Shown here: positions 24,836 through 33,093 of the stretch, in pieces
How positions within the stretch are numbered: position 1 is the stretch's first letter
How the letters are laid out: each line of letters begins with the position of its first letter
DNA from: CAYRSS01 sp964426945
GTDB taxonomy: Bacteria > Planctomycetota > Phycisphaerae > UBA1845
Reading direction: 5' to 3'
Length of the DNA: 64,000 bases
NCBI GenBank assembly: GCA_964426945.1
Contig: CAYRSS010000021.1
Location: 1 to 64,000, forward strand
The notes under the pieces: generated by a model
Database searches by the model: none
Told to the model about the DNA's origin: nothing
Seen by the model: only the letters and a program-made list of their open reading frames with translations
Translations under genes and position numbers: made by a program

Positions 24836-27772
24836 CTACTCCTCTCTACCGTAGGCCTTGAGTCGCATGGCGTTGAGCGCCGCATTCATGGCAAACTGTC
24901 GCGCGGTACGCGGCACGGGACCGCGGCATCCCTCGAAGAAATGGTAGCCCACGCCCGAGGCGATGTCGTAGGTGCTGTAAACGCCCACCGGCGTGCCCTT
25001 GTAGCGAACCTCATGGAGGTCCAGCACGCCGTAGGTTTCGAGTCGGGTGTGCAGTGCCTTGCGGAGCGGGACGCGGCGGACGTCGAAACCTTGCGACCCG
25101 GCAATCTCGCCGGTGTAGAGCGGGCTGGCGCCGCGAAGCTTGACGATCGTGATGTCCTTGTCCATCGACCGCAGCGCGGCGCGGAAGGACTCTTCCCACT
25201 CCTTGTTACCCGAAACGACATCGAACAGGATGAAGGTCTCGCCGCGCATGGCTTCAAGGATCTTCTTCTTCGCGGCCTCGCCCGGCTCCTTCGCGCCGGT
25301 CACGCTGACCCACAGCATATCGGGTGAACTGTTCTTGTTGACCTTGACGCGGAAGTTCGACTGCATCAGCAGGTCAACGAGCTCCCCCAGGCTCGGGTAG
25401 GCAGGAACGTCGCCGCCGACCTCGAGGTGATCAAACCCGAGCTCCAGCGTGCAGGCCGATTCGACCGGATAGGTCGAGCTGGCGAACGCCGCGCGAAGGG
25501 GCGTGCCGTCGGTCATGTACTGCACCAGATTGCTCAGAAATCGGAAGGCATCGGGATTCGCTTCCACCTGATACTGATGCCACAGGCAGGACCAGCTTTG
25601 GTTCGGTACGAACAGGAACTTGCGGAAGCCGTTGTCCAGCGCCAGCAGGCCCTCGACGGGCTTGATCTCGGTCGGCTGCTTATAGATCCGATCATCCTCC
25701 GGGACAGGCTTCAGCTCGTACTCCGGGAAGGCGGCTTTCATCGCGGCGAGCACCGCATCGCGCTGCCCCGTCTGATCCTCGGCGAAGTCCAGCAGGACAG
25801 TTCCGCCGGCCAGGCAGTAGGACCGGATCTTCTGCCACTCCGCCTCGGTCCACTTGGAAGCGCCGACGACGCTGATAAGCGTCAGGGGGGCCTGCCTCAG
25901 CTCGCTGACGCCCCACTCGATCGATGCCTCGCGCCAGTTGTGGTTGCGCCGCCGGACGCTGGTGAGGTAGCGAGCCATGTGCGTGGCGTCGCGGTTGAAT
26001 TGCTCATAGCCCTCCTCGCCCAGTCCGATGATGAGCCGCTGAAGGGCGATCGGTGAAGACGGCCCCGCGAGCATGTTCATGGCCATCGCCGTGCGCTGCG
26101 GCGAGGGGCCCTGCTGCTGGGCCACGCCGAACATGCCCTGCCCGTAGTGGTGGGTCATGAGCATCTCCAGCGCCTCGTTGAAGCTGTTCTTCTCGTTGTA
26201 GTACGGCCGGCCCGAGAGGGCCCACAGCGAGAGCAGGGCGTCTGGCTCGGCGTAGGGGTCGGCCCCGCCGGCCACAAAGCTGCCGACGTTCCGGAATTGC
26301 TCCATGAAAAACTTGTCGAGCCAATCCTCCGCTGAGCGGATGGCGTGCAGGTGTCTGCGATTGGCGAGATAGTCCCGGCAGGAGCGGGATCCGATGCCGT
26401 AGGCCATGTCGAGGGTCATGAACAGCGACGCGGCGCCCTCAGCGGTCCGGGCGGTGGTCGTCGCTTCGCCGATGCCGCCATACTTGTCGGATTTGTTGCG
26501 ATAACCGCCATCGTAGGCCTGGGCCTCGATCCAGTATTGCGCCGCCTTGCGCCACATCGCCCGGTCTGTCCGCACGCCGGCAAAGTGCGCCTCGGACAGG
26601 GCCCACACGGCCATCGCCGAGTGTTGGTTGTCCGGCTTGAGGAGCTGGGTCGCTTCCTTGTCTTCGCTGCGGCTGAGGCGGGACCAGCCGCCATCCTCGT
26701 ACTGCGCGTAGGTCAGGAAATTCACGTCGGAATTAATCGCCTTGGAGTAGCGATCGAGTCCGCCGTAACGCGAAAGGCAGAACAGACGAGCCGCGACGGT
26801 CGGGACTTCCCAACGGGTGTTCTCGGCTGGCACCTGGTCGGCGAGCCAATCGAGGGCCCGAGCCAGATCGCCCTCGCCGGGGTTGCTGCCCGTGCCGGCG
26901 ATGGCTCCCGCGCAAAGTGCCGTGAAGTAAACCGAGTCTTCGAGATTGCCGGCATTCCAGGCGAAAACGTTCGGGTCCTGGAACTGGCGGAGGAAGTCGC
27001 CGCCGCGCGACAGCGCCTCGGCCACGCTCTGCTCCAGGCGGTTGCCGATCGGAATGTAGCGCACCGGAACAGGCATCTTCGTCGTCGCCTGCTCCGCGAT
27101 ATCCTCGCCTACTTCGCGGAACGAAAACCGGCGTACACCGAAGATGTTGCCGACCTGCTGGTCGGGGCGCAGGACGATCCACGCGGCGCCGGTCTGGCGC
27201 TCAAAGTGTCTCACCTGTACGGCGCCGTGTGGAACGTTGAGACGGCTGATGCCCTCGTTGGGGTCGACCTCGGGGTTCACCACCTTCGTCTCATGCGCGA
27301 CGGGTTGGCCGTCAGCCCACATCAGGGGAATGATCGCGGGAATACCGCCTTCCACCTTGTCGTTTTCGGCGACGAGTTCGGCCTCCCACTCGTAGGTCCG
27401 GCTTGGGCGGATGTTGCCCTTTACGCGGAGCCAGATCTCGAAGTCCTTGATCTGACCGCTCTGAAGTGTGCGCTTGTCGATGATCAGCGCCCCGCGCGAG
27501 AAGCCGACGAACAGGTCGCGCCGCACTACCGAATTGGGAATGTTGTCGGGGCGGACGATCACCCGGCCGAAGTCATACTCGGGATCGCTGATCGTGAAGA
27601 TGATCTCGCGCCCGCCGAGGGCGTCGCGGCCGGTCGCCCGGACGAACGGAACATCCTCGAAGCTGCCGACGGCGATGAGATTTGGTCCCGCCTGGGCCGA
27701 GAGGGCCGCCAATCCCAGCACGGCGATCGCCGCAGGCGCCCATCGCGCCGGTGGGGTGGTTCGGTGTTGCAC
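24836..27772 (-). CDS. Exported alpha-toroid plus DUF4159-type protein
   Basis: This 978-residue protein has a signal peptide (ending ALSAQA) and an N-terminal beta-rich region. A prenyltransferase/squalene-cyclase-like toroid follows at about 260-560, with repeats such as YAQYEDGGWSRL and QAYDGGYRNKSDKYGG, and then a DUF4159-like C-terminal region (about 600-978) with YCLAGGTVLLDFAED. I chose the GTG at 27772: GGAG stands 10 bases before it, a promoter -10 box overlaps the more distant ATG at 27844, and it gives a clean signal peptide. DUF4159 proteins have no settled function. It heads the operon. Confidence 0.75.
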   Translation of the reverse strand: MQHRTTPPARWAPAAIAVLGLAALSAQAGPNLIAVGSFEDVPFVRATGRDALGGREIIFTISDPEYDFGRVIVRPDNIPNSVVRRDLFVGFSRGALIIDKRTLQSGQIKDFEIWLRVKGNIRPSRTYEWEAELVAENDKVEGGIPAIIPLMWADGQPVAHETKVVNPEVDPNEGISRLNVPHGAVQVRHFERQTGAAWIVLRPDQQVGNIFGVRRFSFREVGEDIAEQATTKMPVPVRYIPIGNRLEQSVAEALSRGGDFLRQFQDPNVFAWNAGNLEDSVYFTALCAGAIAGTGSNPGEGDLARALDWLADQVPAENTRWEVPTVAARLFCLSRYGGLDRYSKAINSDVNFLTYAQYEDGGWSRLSRSEDKEATQLLKPDNQHSAMAVWALSEAHFAGVRTDRAMWRKAAQYWIEAQAYDGGYRNKSDKYGGIGEATTTARTAEGAASLFMTLDMAYGIGSRSCRDYLANRRHLHAIRSAEDWLDKFFMEQFRNVGSFVAGGADPYAEPDALLSLWALSGRPYYNEKNSFNEALEMLMTHHYGQGMFGVAQQQGPSPQRTAMAMNMLAGPSSPIALQRLIIGLGEEGYEQFNRDATHMARYLTSVRRRNHNWREASIEWGVSELRQAPLTLISVVGASKWTEAEWQKIRSYCLAGGTVLLDFAEDQTGQRDAVLAAMKAAFPEYELKPVPEDDRIYKQPTEIKPVEGLLALDNGFRKFLFVPNQSWSCLWHQYQVEANPDAFRFLSNLVQYMTDGTPLRAAFASSTYPVESACTLELGFDHLEVGGDVPAYPSLGELVDLLMQSNFRVKVNKNSSPDMLWVSVTGAKEPGEAAKKKILEAMRGETFILFDVVSGNKEWEESFRAALRSMDKDITIVKLRGASPLYTGEIAGSQGFDVRRVPLRKALHTRLETYGVLDLHEVRYKGTPVGVYSTYDIASGVGYHFFEGCRGPVPRTARQFAMNAALNAMRLKAYGREE

Positions 27773-27842
27773 GGTTGATGATCTCCTTCCGGTAGCAACC
27801 CTGCGCCGACGGAGCCGCCAGCGCTGCGTGCCATCCAGGATC

Positions 27843-27870
27843 ATCGTAGATCGGGCGGTGTGGCGTACAA
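27843..27870 (-). promoter_or_regulatory. Promoter for the exported three-gene operon
   Basis: On the minus strand TTGTAC (27870-27865), a 16-base spacer and TACGAT (27848-27843) stand upstream of the GTG at 27772. The -10 box overlaps the in-frame ATG at 27844, so that ATG would not be transcribed. The leader is about 60 bases. Confidence 0.55.
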
Positions 27871-27945
27871 CGCCGCCGGTGTGAATTCTTGTGAACGTGC
27901 GTGAGGCCGCTTCACACCGGGGTCTGGGCTGACGGCCGCTTCGGT

Positions 27946-27974
27946 TTGCAGACCGCCGGGCAGGGGGCTAGATT
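27946..27974 (+). promoter_or_regulatory. Promoter for the LOG-patatin operon
   Basis: TTGCAG (27946-27951), a 17-base spacer and TAGATT (27969-27974) lie 76 bases before the ATG at 28051. It is divergent from the minus-strand operon promoter, about 75 bases away. Confidence 0.55.
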
Positions 27975-28050
27975 GCCCGGAACCCACGCGGCCCAAGGCC
28001 CGGCGAGCCGACGCCGCGGGTCCGGCTCGCCGCCAGTCCGAGCAGTCGCC

Positions 28051-28839
28051 ATGACCAAATCCCATTCGCCATCCCGCATCCCGGTTCCCCCCGCTCGCTC
28101 CACCGCCGAGGAAACCTGGCGCGTCTTCCGGATCATGTCCGAGTTCGTGGAGGGGTTCGAGGTCATGTCCCGGGTCCCGCCTGCGGTTTCGATCTTCGGC
28201 TCCGCGCGCACCCGTCCGGGCGATCCGTACTACGCAGCGGCCGAGAGCCTGGCAGGCAAGCTGGTGTCTCGGGGGTTCGCGGTGATCACCGGCGGGGGAC
28301 CGGGCATCATGGAGGCCGCCAACAAGGGGGCAGCCGGAGCCGGCGGCGTCAGCGTCGGACTTAACATCTACCTGCCGCACGAGCAGGAGGCGAACCCTTA
28401 CCAAAACGTGTCGCTCGATTTCCGCTACTTCTTCTGCCGCAAGGTGATGTTCGTGAAGTACGCAGTGTCACTGGTGTGCTTCCCCGGGGGCTTCGGCACG
28501 CTCGATGAGTTTTTCGATTCGATTACGCTGATCCAGACGGGCAAGACCACGCGCTTCCCGATCGTCCTGGTCGGAAGCAGCTTCTGGACCCCCTTCGCCG
28601 AGTGGATCCGTACGCACCAACTCGAAGCGCACGGCTACATCTCGCCGGAAGACATGGATCTGTTCGAGATCACGGACGACCTCGACTACGCGGCGGAGAC
28701 GATCGAGAAGGCCTACCGGGCGTACTACGCCGCTGAGCTGGCCCGCGACGCCGCCGAGGTGACTGCCGAGGGGACTATCGTCGGCACCGAACCGCGTCGC
28801 CAGCATCGCGATCATCCCTACCAGGACCTCAAGCCGTGA
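28051..28839 (+). CDS. LOG-family nucleotide 5'-monophosphate phosphoribohydrolase
   Basis: This 262-residue cytosolic protein carries both LOG (lonely guy) signatures, GGGPGIMEAANKGA near 80-93 and PGGFGTLDE near 145-153, so it should cleave the base from a nucleoside 5'-monophosphate (cytokinin-type or AMP). The substrate in bacteria without plant partners is often unknown. The frame is open upstream, but the ATG at 28051 lies downstream of a good promoter and gives a Pro/Ser-rich leader then the core. It overlaps the patatin gene start by one base. Confidence 0.9.
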   Translation: MTKSHSPSRIPVPPARSTAEETWRVFRIMSEFVEGFEVMSRVPPAVSIFGSARTRPGDPYYAAAESLAGKLVSRGFAVITGGGPGIMEAANKGAAGAGGVSVGLNIYLPHEQEANPYQNVSLDFRYFFCRKVMFVKYAVSLVCFPGGFGTLDEFFDSITLIQTGKTTRFPIVLVGSSFWTPFAEWIRTHQLEAHGYISPEDMDLFEITDDLDYAAETIEKAYRAYYAAELARDAAEVTAEGTIVGTEPRRQHRDHPYQDLKP

Positions 28840-30332
28840 TGACTGCCGCGAGTGCGCCCCGCGCAAGGGACATACTGCGTCGATTCCTCGGCATCACCTG
28901 TCTGGCTGGGGCCCTGTCTGTTTCGGGCTGCGTCTTCCCGGACGTGCCCAACGCGCCGCTGCAGCGTCACGACGCTCACGCGGGATATCGGCTGGAGAAC
29001 CTGCCGCCCAGCGCGACCAACACCGACGAAGTTTTCATCTGCCTCGCCTTTTCGGGTGGGGGTACGAGGGCGGCGGCGTTGTCGTACGGTGTCCTTGAGG
29101 AGCTCCATGAGACCGCCGTCTCCGGCGGGGGGCGGACGCTGTACGACGAGGTGGACGTCGTGTCCAGCGTCTCCGGCGGATCGTTCACGGCGCTGGCGAT
29201 GGCTCACTTCGGCCCGGACCTGTTCGATCACGACCAGACCGACGGCCGCGGCTACAAGGCGCGGTTCCTCTACCGCGACATTCAGAGCGTACTGCTACGG
29301 ACGATTCTCAACCCCGCCAACCTGATCCAATTGCCGTTCGTCGCCCTCGATCGCACCGACCTGGCCGCGGAGGTGTACGATCACCAGCTCTTCGACCGGG
29401 CGACCTACGGCGATCTGCTCCAGCGACGAACGCGCCCGTTCGTTGTGGTCAACTCCACGCGGGTCGCCCGCGGGCATCGGGTCGAGTTCACGCAGGATGA
29501 CTTCGACCTGCTCGGGTCTGACCTGGCGTCGGTGCCACTCGGCTGGGCCGCGGCCGCCTCCTCTGCGTATCCCTTCGCGTTCAGTCCGATCCGGCTGCGA
29601 TACTACGCCAACGAAGCGGCGAACACGGCCGCCAGGTCCGCTACCCGGCCGGACAGCGAGGGACACACCAGCCCGCGGCGATCGTCGTGGGCCAAGGAAC
29701 TGCTCGCGGATCAGGCCGACCTCGGTGTGCTCAACCTCGTGGGGCTGGGTCGGAGCCACCGGTTCCTGCATCTCTTCGACGCCGGCGTGAGCGACAACAC
29801 GGGCCTGCACCACGTATTCGAGAGCACCTTTGGCGGCGCGATATCGCGGAAGCTCGGCAGCGGCAGCGTAAAGCACTTCGTGGTGATCGCGGTCAACGCC
29901 GGCGTGTCGCGAGGCAACACGATCGAACGGCTGCCGACAGCGCCGGGGCTGCTGACCATGTTCATGCGTACAGCCGAAGCACCGATCGACGTGAATACGT
30001 CCTTCTCCATCTCCGCGGCGCGGTTTCGATTTGAGGAGCACGCCAACCAGGTCTGCGAGGTCTACACGCGTGCGTCCGAGTGGCGCAAGGCGAACTGTCC
30101 GGATGGCGACGAGATCGAGGCTCCCGGACTGTGCAATACGTGCGTCTACTTCATCGAGCTCTCCCTGTCCGACATTCCGGACGATGATCGGCGCGCTGAC
30201 TTGATGAACATCCGCACCAGCCTGTTCCTCAAAGACGACGAGGTGGACAAGGTCGTCCGCGCGGGCCGCGACCTGCTCCGGAACCACGCGCGGTTTCGGG
30301 AACTGCTCAAGAATCTGTCGGAAAACGAGTGA
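28839..30332 (+). CDS. Patatin-like phospholipase lipoprotein
   Basis: This 497-residue protein has a lipoprotein signal (lipobox near GALSVSGC) and a patatin fold. The oxyanion motif is SGGGTRAAA near 71-79, the nucleophile serine is in SSVSGGS near 108-114, and the catalytic Asp is in FDAGVSDNTG near 313-322. It is likely an envelope lipid acyl hydrolase. Start is ATG at 28839 (a GTG lies one codon before), overlapping the LOG gene stop, so the two are coupled. Asp-Ala rather than Asp-Gly at the dyad is a mild variant. Confidence 0.88.
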   Translation: MTAASAPRARDILRRFLGITCLAGALSVSGCVFPDVPNAPLQRHDAHAGYRLENLPPSATNTDEVFICLAFSGGGTRAAALSYGVLEELHETAVSGGGRTLYDEVDVVSSVSGGSFTALAMAHFGPDLFDHDQTDGRGYKARFLYRDIQSVLLRTILNPANLIQLPFVALDRTDLAAEVYDHQLFDRATYGDLLQRRTRPFVVVNSTRVARGHRVEFTQDDFDLLGSDLASVPLGWAAAASSAYPFAFSPIRLRYYANEAANTAARSATRPDSEGHTSPRRSSWAKELLADQADLGVLNLVGLGRSHRFLHLFDAGVSDNTGLHHVFESTFGGAISRKLGSGSVKHFVVIAVNAGVSRGNTIERLPTAPGLLTMFMRTAEAPIDVNTSFSISAARFRFEEHANQVCEVYTRASEWRKANCPDGDEIEAPGLCNTCVYFIELSLSDIPDDDRRADLMNIRTSLFLKDDEVDKVVRAGRDLLRNHARFRELLKNLSENE

Positions 30333-30476
30333 CGGGAAACCGATCCGTTGCGACAAATGCCCTTCGCCAGAGGCCAGCTAGCCTAGCCAACGCGGACGCT
30401 GTTCTTCGCAGCGAAGCTGAACACCCAGACGCGTTCACTTCAGCGGATGAGCGATGCAAACTCGTTCCGCCCGTGC

Positions 30477-30482
30477 TACGAT
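30477..30482 (+). promoter_or_regulatory. Probable -10 box before the riboswitch
   Basis: TACGAT (30477-30482) lies about 11 bases before the aptamer, with a weak -35 candidate TGCAAA at 30455-30460. The remaining stretch back to the patatin stop holds no gene; it contains a short CTTCGC/GCGAAG hairpin. Confidence 0.4.
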
Positions 30483-30492
30483 ATAGGAAAGT

Positions 30493-30610
30493 ACATCGCT
30501 GAATCCCGCCGGAAGGCGGGAGCGGGGGACCCATTCACCGGGGCGTATCGCCGCAAGGCGTAGGGCAATCTCTTCCGCCCGAGCCCGTCAGCTAACCTCG
30601 CAAGCGTGGG
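30493..30610 (+). promoter_or_regulatory. c-di-AMP riboswitch aptamer (ydaO/yuaA family)
   Basis: The conserved ydaO blocks are present in order. They are GCTGAATCC (30498-30506), a CCGCC-GGAA-GGCGG hairpin (30506-30519), GCGGGGGACCC (30522-30532), GGGGCGTATC (30540-30549), a CGCC-GCAA-GGCG hairpin (30549-30560), TAGGGCAAT, and the hallmark GTCAGCTAAC (30587-30596). P1 closes through CGCT (30497-30500) with AGCG (30603-30606). The order and spacing match the ydaO RNAs I recall from Thermoanaerobacter and Bacillus. The family binds cyclic di-AMP and usually turns off K+ uptake; the gene downstream is a TrkH K+ transporter, which fits. Confidence 0.92.
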
Positions 30611-30668
30611 AGAGAGGACGCCATCGGTGTGCGCCGACGGGCGAACCTCTCGTCATCTTCGGAGGTTC
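30611..30668 (+). promoter_or_regulatory. Riboswitch expression platform over the trkH ribosome site
   Basis: Two exclusive pairings share one strand. CCTCTC (30646-30651) can pair with GAGAGG (30612-30617), enclosing a small TCGG/CCGA helix. Alternatively AACCTC (30644-30649) can pair with GAGGTT (30662-30667), which covers the GGAGG Shine-Dalgarno (30661-30665). This suggests control of translation initiation. Which fold the ligand favours is inferred (off when c-di-AMP is bound), not shown. Confidence 0.7.
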
Positions 30669-30672
30669 GTCC

Positions 30673-32067
30673 ATGACTTCCTCGTCGCTGACTGCGCCGC
30701 GCTCGGCCGCGGATTCCGATCCTGCCGGGAATGCACCCTCGTCAGAGCCGTCGGATGTTTCCGGCAAACGGCCCATCCGTCCCGCCCGGCTCGCGCTGAC
30801 CGGCTATGCCCTCTACATCGGCATCGGGTGGATTCTGCTGTGTCTGCCGTGGTGTCAGCGCGGCGACGGCGTGGGTGCTCTCGATAACCTGTTCATCGCG
30901 ACGTCGGCCGTCTCTACGACCGGTCTGGTCACGGTCAGCGTGTCGCAGGGCTACACCTGGCTGGGCCAGGGGGTCGTGCTGCTGCTCATCCAGCTCGGCG
31001 GGCTGGGGTACATGACGCTCGGGTCGTTCCTCATCCTCGCTCGTTCGCCGGCGCTGCCGTTGGCCCGGCAACAGGTCGGCCGCACCGTGTTCACACTTCC
31101 CGAGTCGTTCCGCCTCGACAAGTTCATCCGAAGCGTGATCCTGTTTACGGTCGTCATCGAGCTGATCGGCGCCGTCGTCCTCTACGTCCTGCTCAGGCAG
31201 CGCGGCGCCGAGAGCCCTGCGTGGAGCGCCGTCTTCCACAGCGTCTCGGCGTTCTGCACCGCCGGATTCGGCCTGTACGACAACAGCTTCGAGTCGTACC
31301 GCGCAGACTTCTGGGTCAACGCCGTCCTCGCCGTGCTGAGCTACCTTGGCGCCGTCGGCTTCATCGTCTGCGTCGACGCCTGGCGGATGGCGCGGGGCAA
31401 GGTGGACCGCATGACGCTGACCAGCAAGATCATCATCTCAGCGACGATATGGCTCAGCCTCGGGAGCACGCTGCTCATCTTCCTGACCGAGCCGTCGATC
31501 TCAACGATGCCTGTGCATGAACGATGGATGGCCGCGTTCTTCCAGGGCATGACCGCCATGACGACGGTGGGGTTCAACACGATTCCGATCGGCGACATCT
31601 CGCGCGCGACGGTCATGCTGCTCGTCGTCCTGATGATCGTGGGTGCTTCTCCAGCGGGGACGGGCGGCGGCGTCAAGTCCACGACCGTTTCTGCAATGAT
31701 TGGTGTCATGGCGAGCGCCATTCGCAGCGAACGTGACGTTCGATTCTGCGGCCGCTCCATCCCGGCCGATCGAGTCTGGACCGCGGCGGCGACGATGGGT
31801 TTCTACCTGCTGACGCTGCTGGCAGGGGTGTTCATCCTGCTGCTCAGCGAGTCGGCGCCATTTGAGAGTACACTCTTCGAAGCGGCCTCGGCGCTGGGGA
31901 CCGTCGGGTTGAGCATGGGATTGACGGCCTCGCTAACGCCGGTGGGCAAGGTTACGATCATCGCCCTGATGTTCTGCGGGCGCGTCGGGCCGCTGACGCT
32001 CGGCGCCGCGATCCTGGGTTTGCCGCCCGCCGAGCGAGCCCCGGCGGACAGCGACTTGGCGGTATGA
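30673..32067 (+). CDS. trkH: TrkH-type potassium transporter under c-di-AMP riboswitch
   Basis: This 464-residue protein is a core-length TrkH/KtrB K+ transporter with pore glycines in VSTTGLV near 80, AFCTAGFG near 194, TTVGFNT near 297 and LGTVGLS near 407. GGAGG stands 7 bases before the ATG at 30673. The N-terminal 37 residues are Ser/Pro-rich and cytosolic. Unlike the copy at 19036 it lacks the extra N-terminal helices and has no adjacent RCK gene. Next is a degenerate HAD gene after 30 bases. Confidence 0.93.
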   Translation: MTSSSLTAPRSAADSDPAGNAPSSEPSDVSGKRPIRPARLALTGYALYIGIGWILLCLPWCQRGDGVGALDNLFIATSAVSTTGLVTVSVSQGYTWLGQGVVLLLIQLGGLGYMTLGSFLILARSPALPLARQQVGRTVFTLPESFRLDKFIRSVILFTVVIELIGAVVLYVLLRQRGAESPAWSAVFHSVSAFCTAGFGLYDNSFESYRADFWVNAVLAVLSYLGAVGFIVCVDAWRMARGKVDRMTLTSKIIISATIWLSLGSTLLIFLTEPSISTMPVHERWMAAFFQGMTAMTTVGFNTIPIGDISRATVMLLVVLMIVGASPAGTGGGVKSTTVSAMIGVMASAIRSERDVRFCGRSIPADRVWTAAATMGFYLLTLLAGVFILLLSESAPFESTLFEAASALGTVGLSMGLTASLTPVGKVTIIALMFCGRVGPLTLGAAILGLPPAERAPADSDLAV

Positions 32068-32097
32068 CGGCTCGGCTGGCCTGGAGGAGCTTGAGGC

Positions 32098-32763
32098 GTG
32101 CGACTGATCATCGAGTTTGACGGGCCGTTGTTCGACGTGGCGCCCGCATGCTATGCGGCTTACCAGCGTGCGGCGGAGGCCGTCGGGTGGTCGCGTCTGC
32201 CGCAGGCGGAATTCTGGCGGCTCCTTCGCACGAAGGGGCGCGAGGCCAACGTACTGCCCGGCTCGAAGCCGCAGAAGCTCAAAGACTATCTGGGTCATTA
32301 CGACACTGCGGTCGAGAGCGCAACCTGCCTCACTTTGGCCGTCGCGCGACCGGACGTCAGCGCGATCGTCACCAGACTCACGCGCCGCAGTCCGGCCGCG
32401 GCGATCACGCTGGGCTCGAACGGCCCGGCAAGACGCGAGATGCTGCGAACGGTAGCCCTTGAGGCGCTGTTCGATTGCTGCGAGGCGTTGAGTGCCGATG
32501 TCCGGCGTCGCCCGGTGGAGCTTCGCGCGCTGTCCGGCGGACGTCAGCGCACCGTTGTGGCGGCGGCCACGGACGCCCTCGCCCGCGCCGCGCGGGAGGC
32601 GGAGTTGTTCTGCGTGGGCGTCGCGGCGGGCACCTGTGCGGTCGCCCGGTTGCACCAGGCCGGAGCGGACGTGGTATACCGGAACCTCGAGGAGCTCGCG
32701 GAGTCCTTCGACCGCGGGGCCGAGGATTTGATCCGCGCCGGCATGCCGGCGGACGTCGTCTGA
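32098..32763 (+). CDS. HAD-like protein with degraded active site
   Basis: This 221-residue protein has the layout of a haloacid dehalogenase-fold phosphatase but its catalytic positions have changed. Motif I reads IIEFDGPLFD, with Glu6 where the nucleophile Asp is expected and Pro for Thr. Motif II is ITLGSNG, still with Ser. The motif IV region reads VGVAAGTCAVARLHQAGA, without the metal Asp of VGDS...D. The start is GTG at 32098. It is probably a pseudoenzyme or has altered activity. It lies between the riboswitch-controlled trkH and a small conserved gene, and may share their transcript. Confidence 0.7.
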   Translation: MRLIIEFDGPLFDVAPACYAAYQRAAEAVGWSRLPQAEFWRLLRTKGREANVLPGSKPQKLKDYLGHYDTAVESATCLTLAVARPDVSAIVTRLTRRSPAAAITLGSNGPARREMLRTVALEALFDCCEALSADVRRRPVELRALSGGRQRTVVAAATDALARAAREAELFCVGVAAGTCAVARLHQAGADVVYRNLEELAESFDRGAEDLIRAGMPADVV

Positions 32764-32808
32764 CGCGCCGGCGCGGCGAATGTCGTCGAGTCCGCCCGTG
32801 GAGAAGCG

Positions 32809-33093
32809 ATGCCCGACTACACGCCTTATCAGAAAAAGATCATCAACCGCTACTACGACCACCGCGACACGATCTTGCTCACGCGCCTGCAGGAGATCGT
32901 GACCGAGCTGTTCCTCGCCGCGACCCCTGCGGCGGAGAAACGGCTGTGGAAGCGGGTCGAGACCACCATGCGGACGCTGAAGGTGCCGGAGCCGGAAATC
33001 GCGCACATCTTGGGTCGGGGGGACGCACGGGTGCTCGCAGACCACCTCCGCGACTGGCTGGCCCAGGCGGCGAAGAACCCGCGGAAAGAATAG
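32809..33093 (+). CDS. Small conserved helical protein, function unknown
   Basis: This 94-residue basic protein (MPDYTPYQKKIINRYYDHRD start) has no signal peptide or membrane segment. It is predicted helical with many Arg and Lys, and I recall similar short proteins with the PDYxxYQxxxINRYYDxRD start in planctomycetes, though I cannot verify that here. AGAAG-like bases precede the ATG, and it begins 45 bases after the HAD-like gene. Nucleic-acid or ribosome binding would be a guess. Confidence 0.65.
   Translation: MPDYTPYQKKIINRYYDHRDTILLTRLQEIVTELFLAATPAAEKRLWKRVETTMRTLKVPEPEIAHILGRGDARVLADHLRDWLAQAAKNPRKE

Noticed and set aside
26345..27778. Plus-strand open frame of about 477 codons
   Set aside because: Antisense to the DUF4159-type gene, with no motif and an Arg/Ala/Gly-rich composition.
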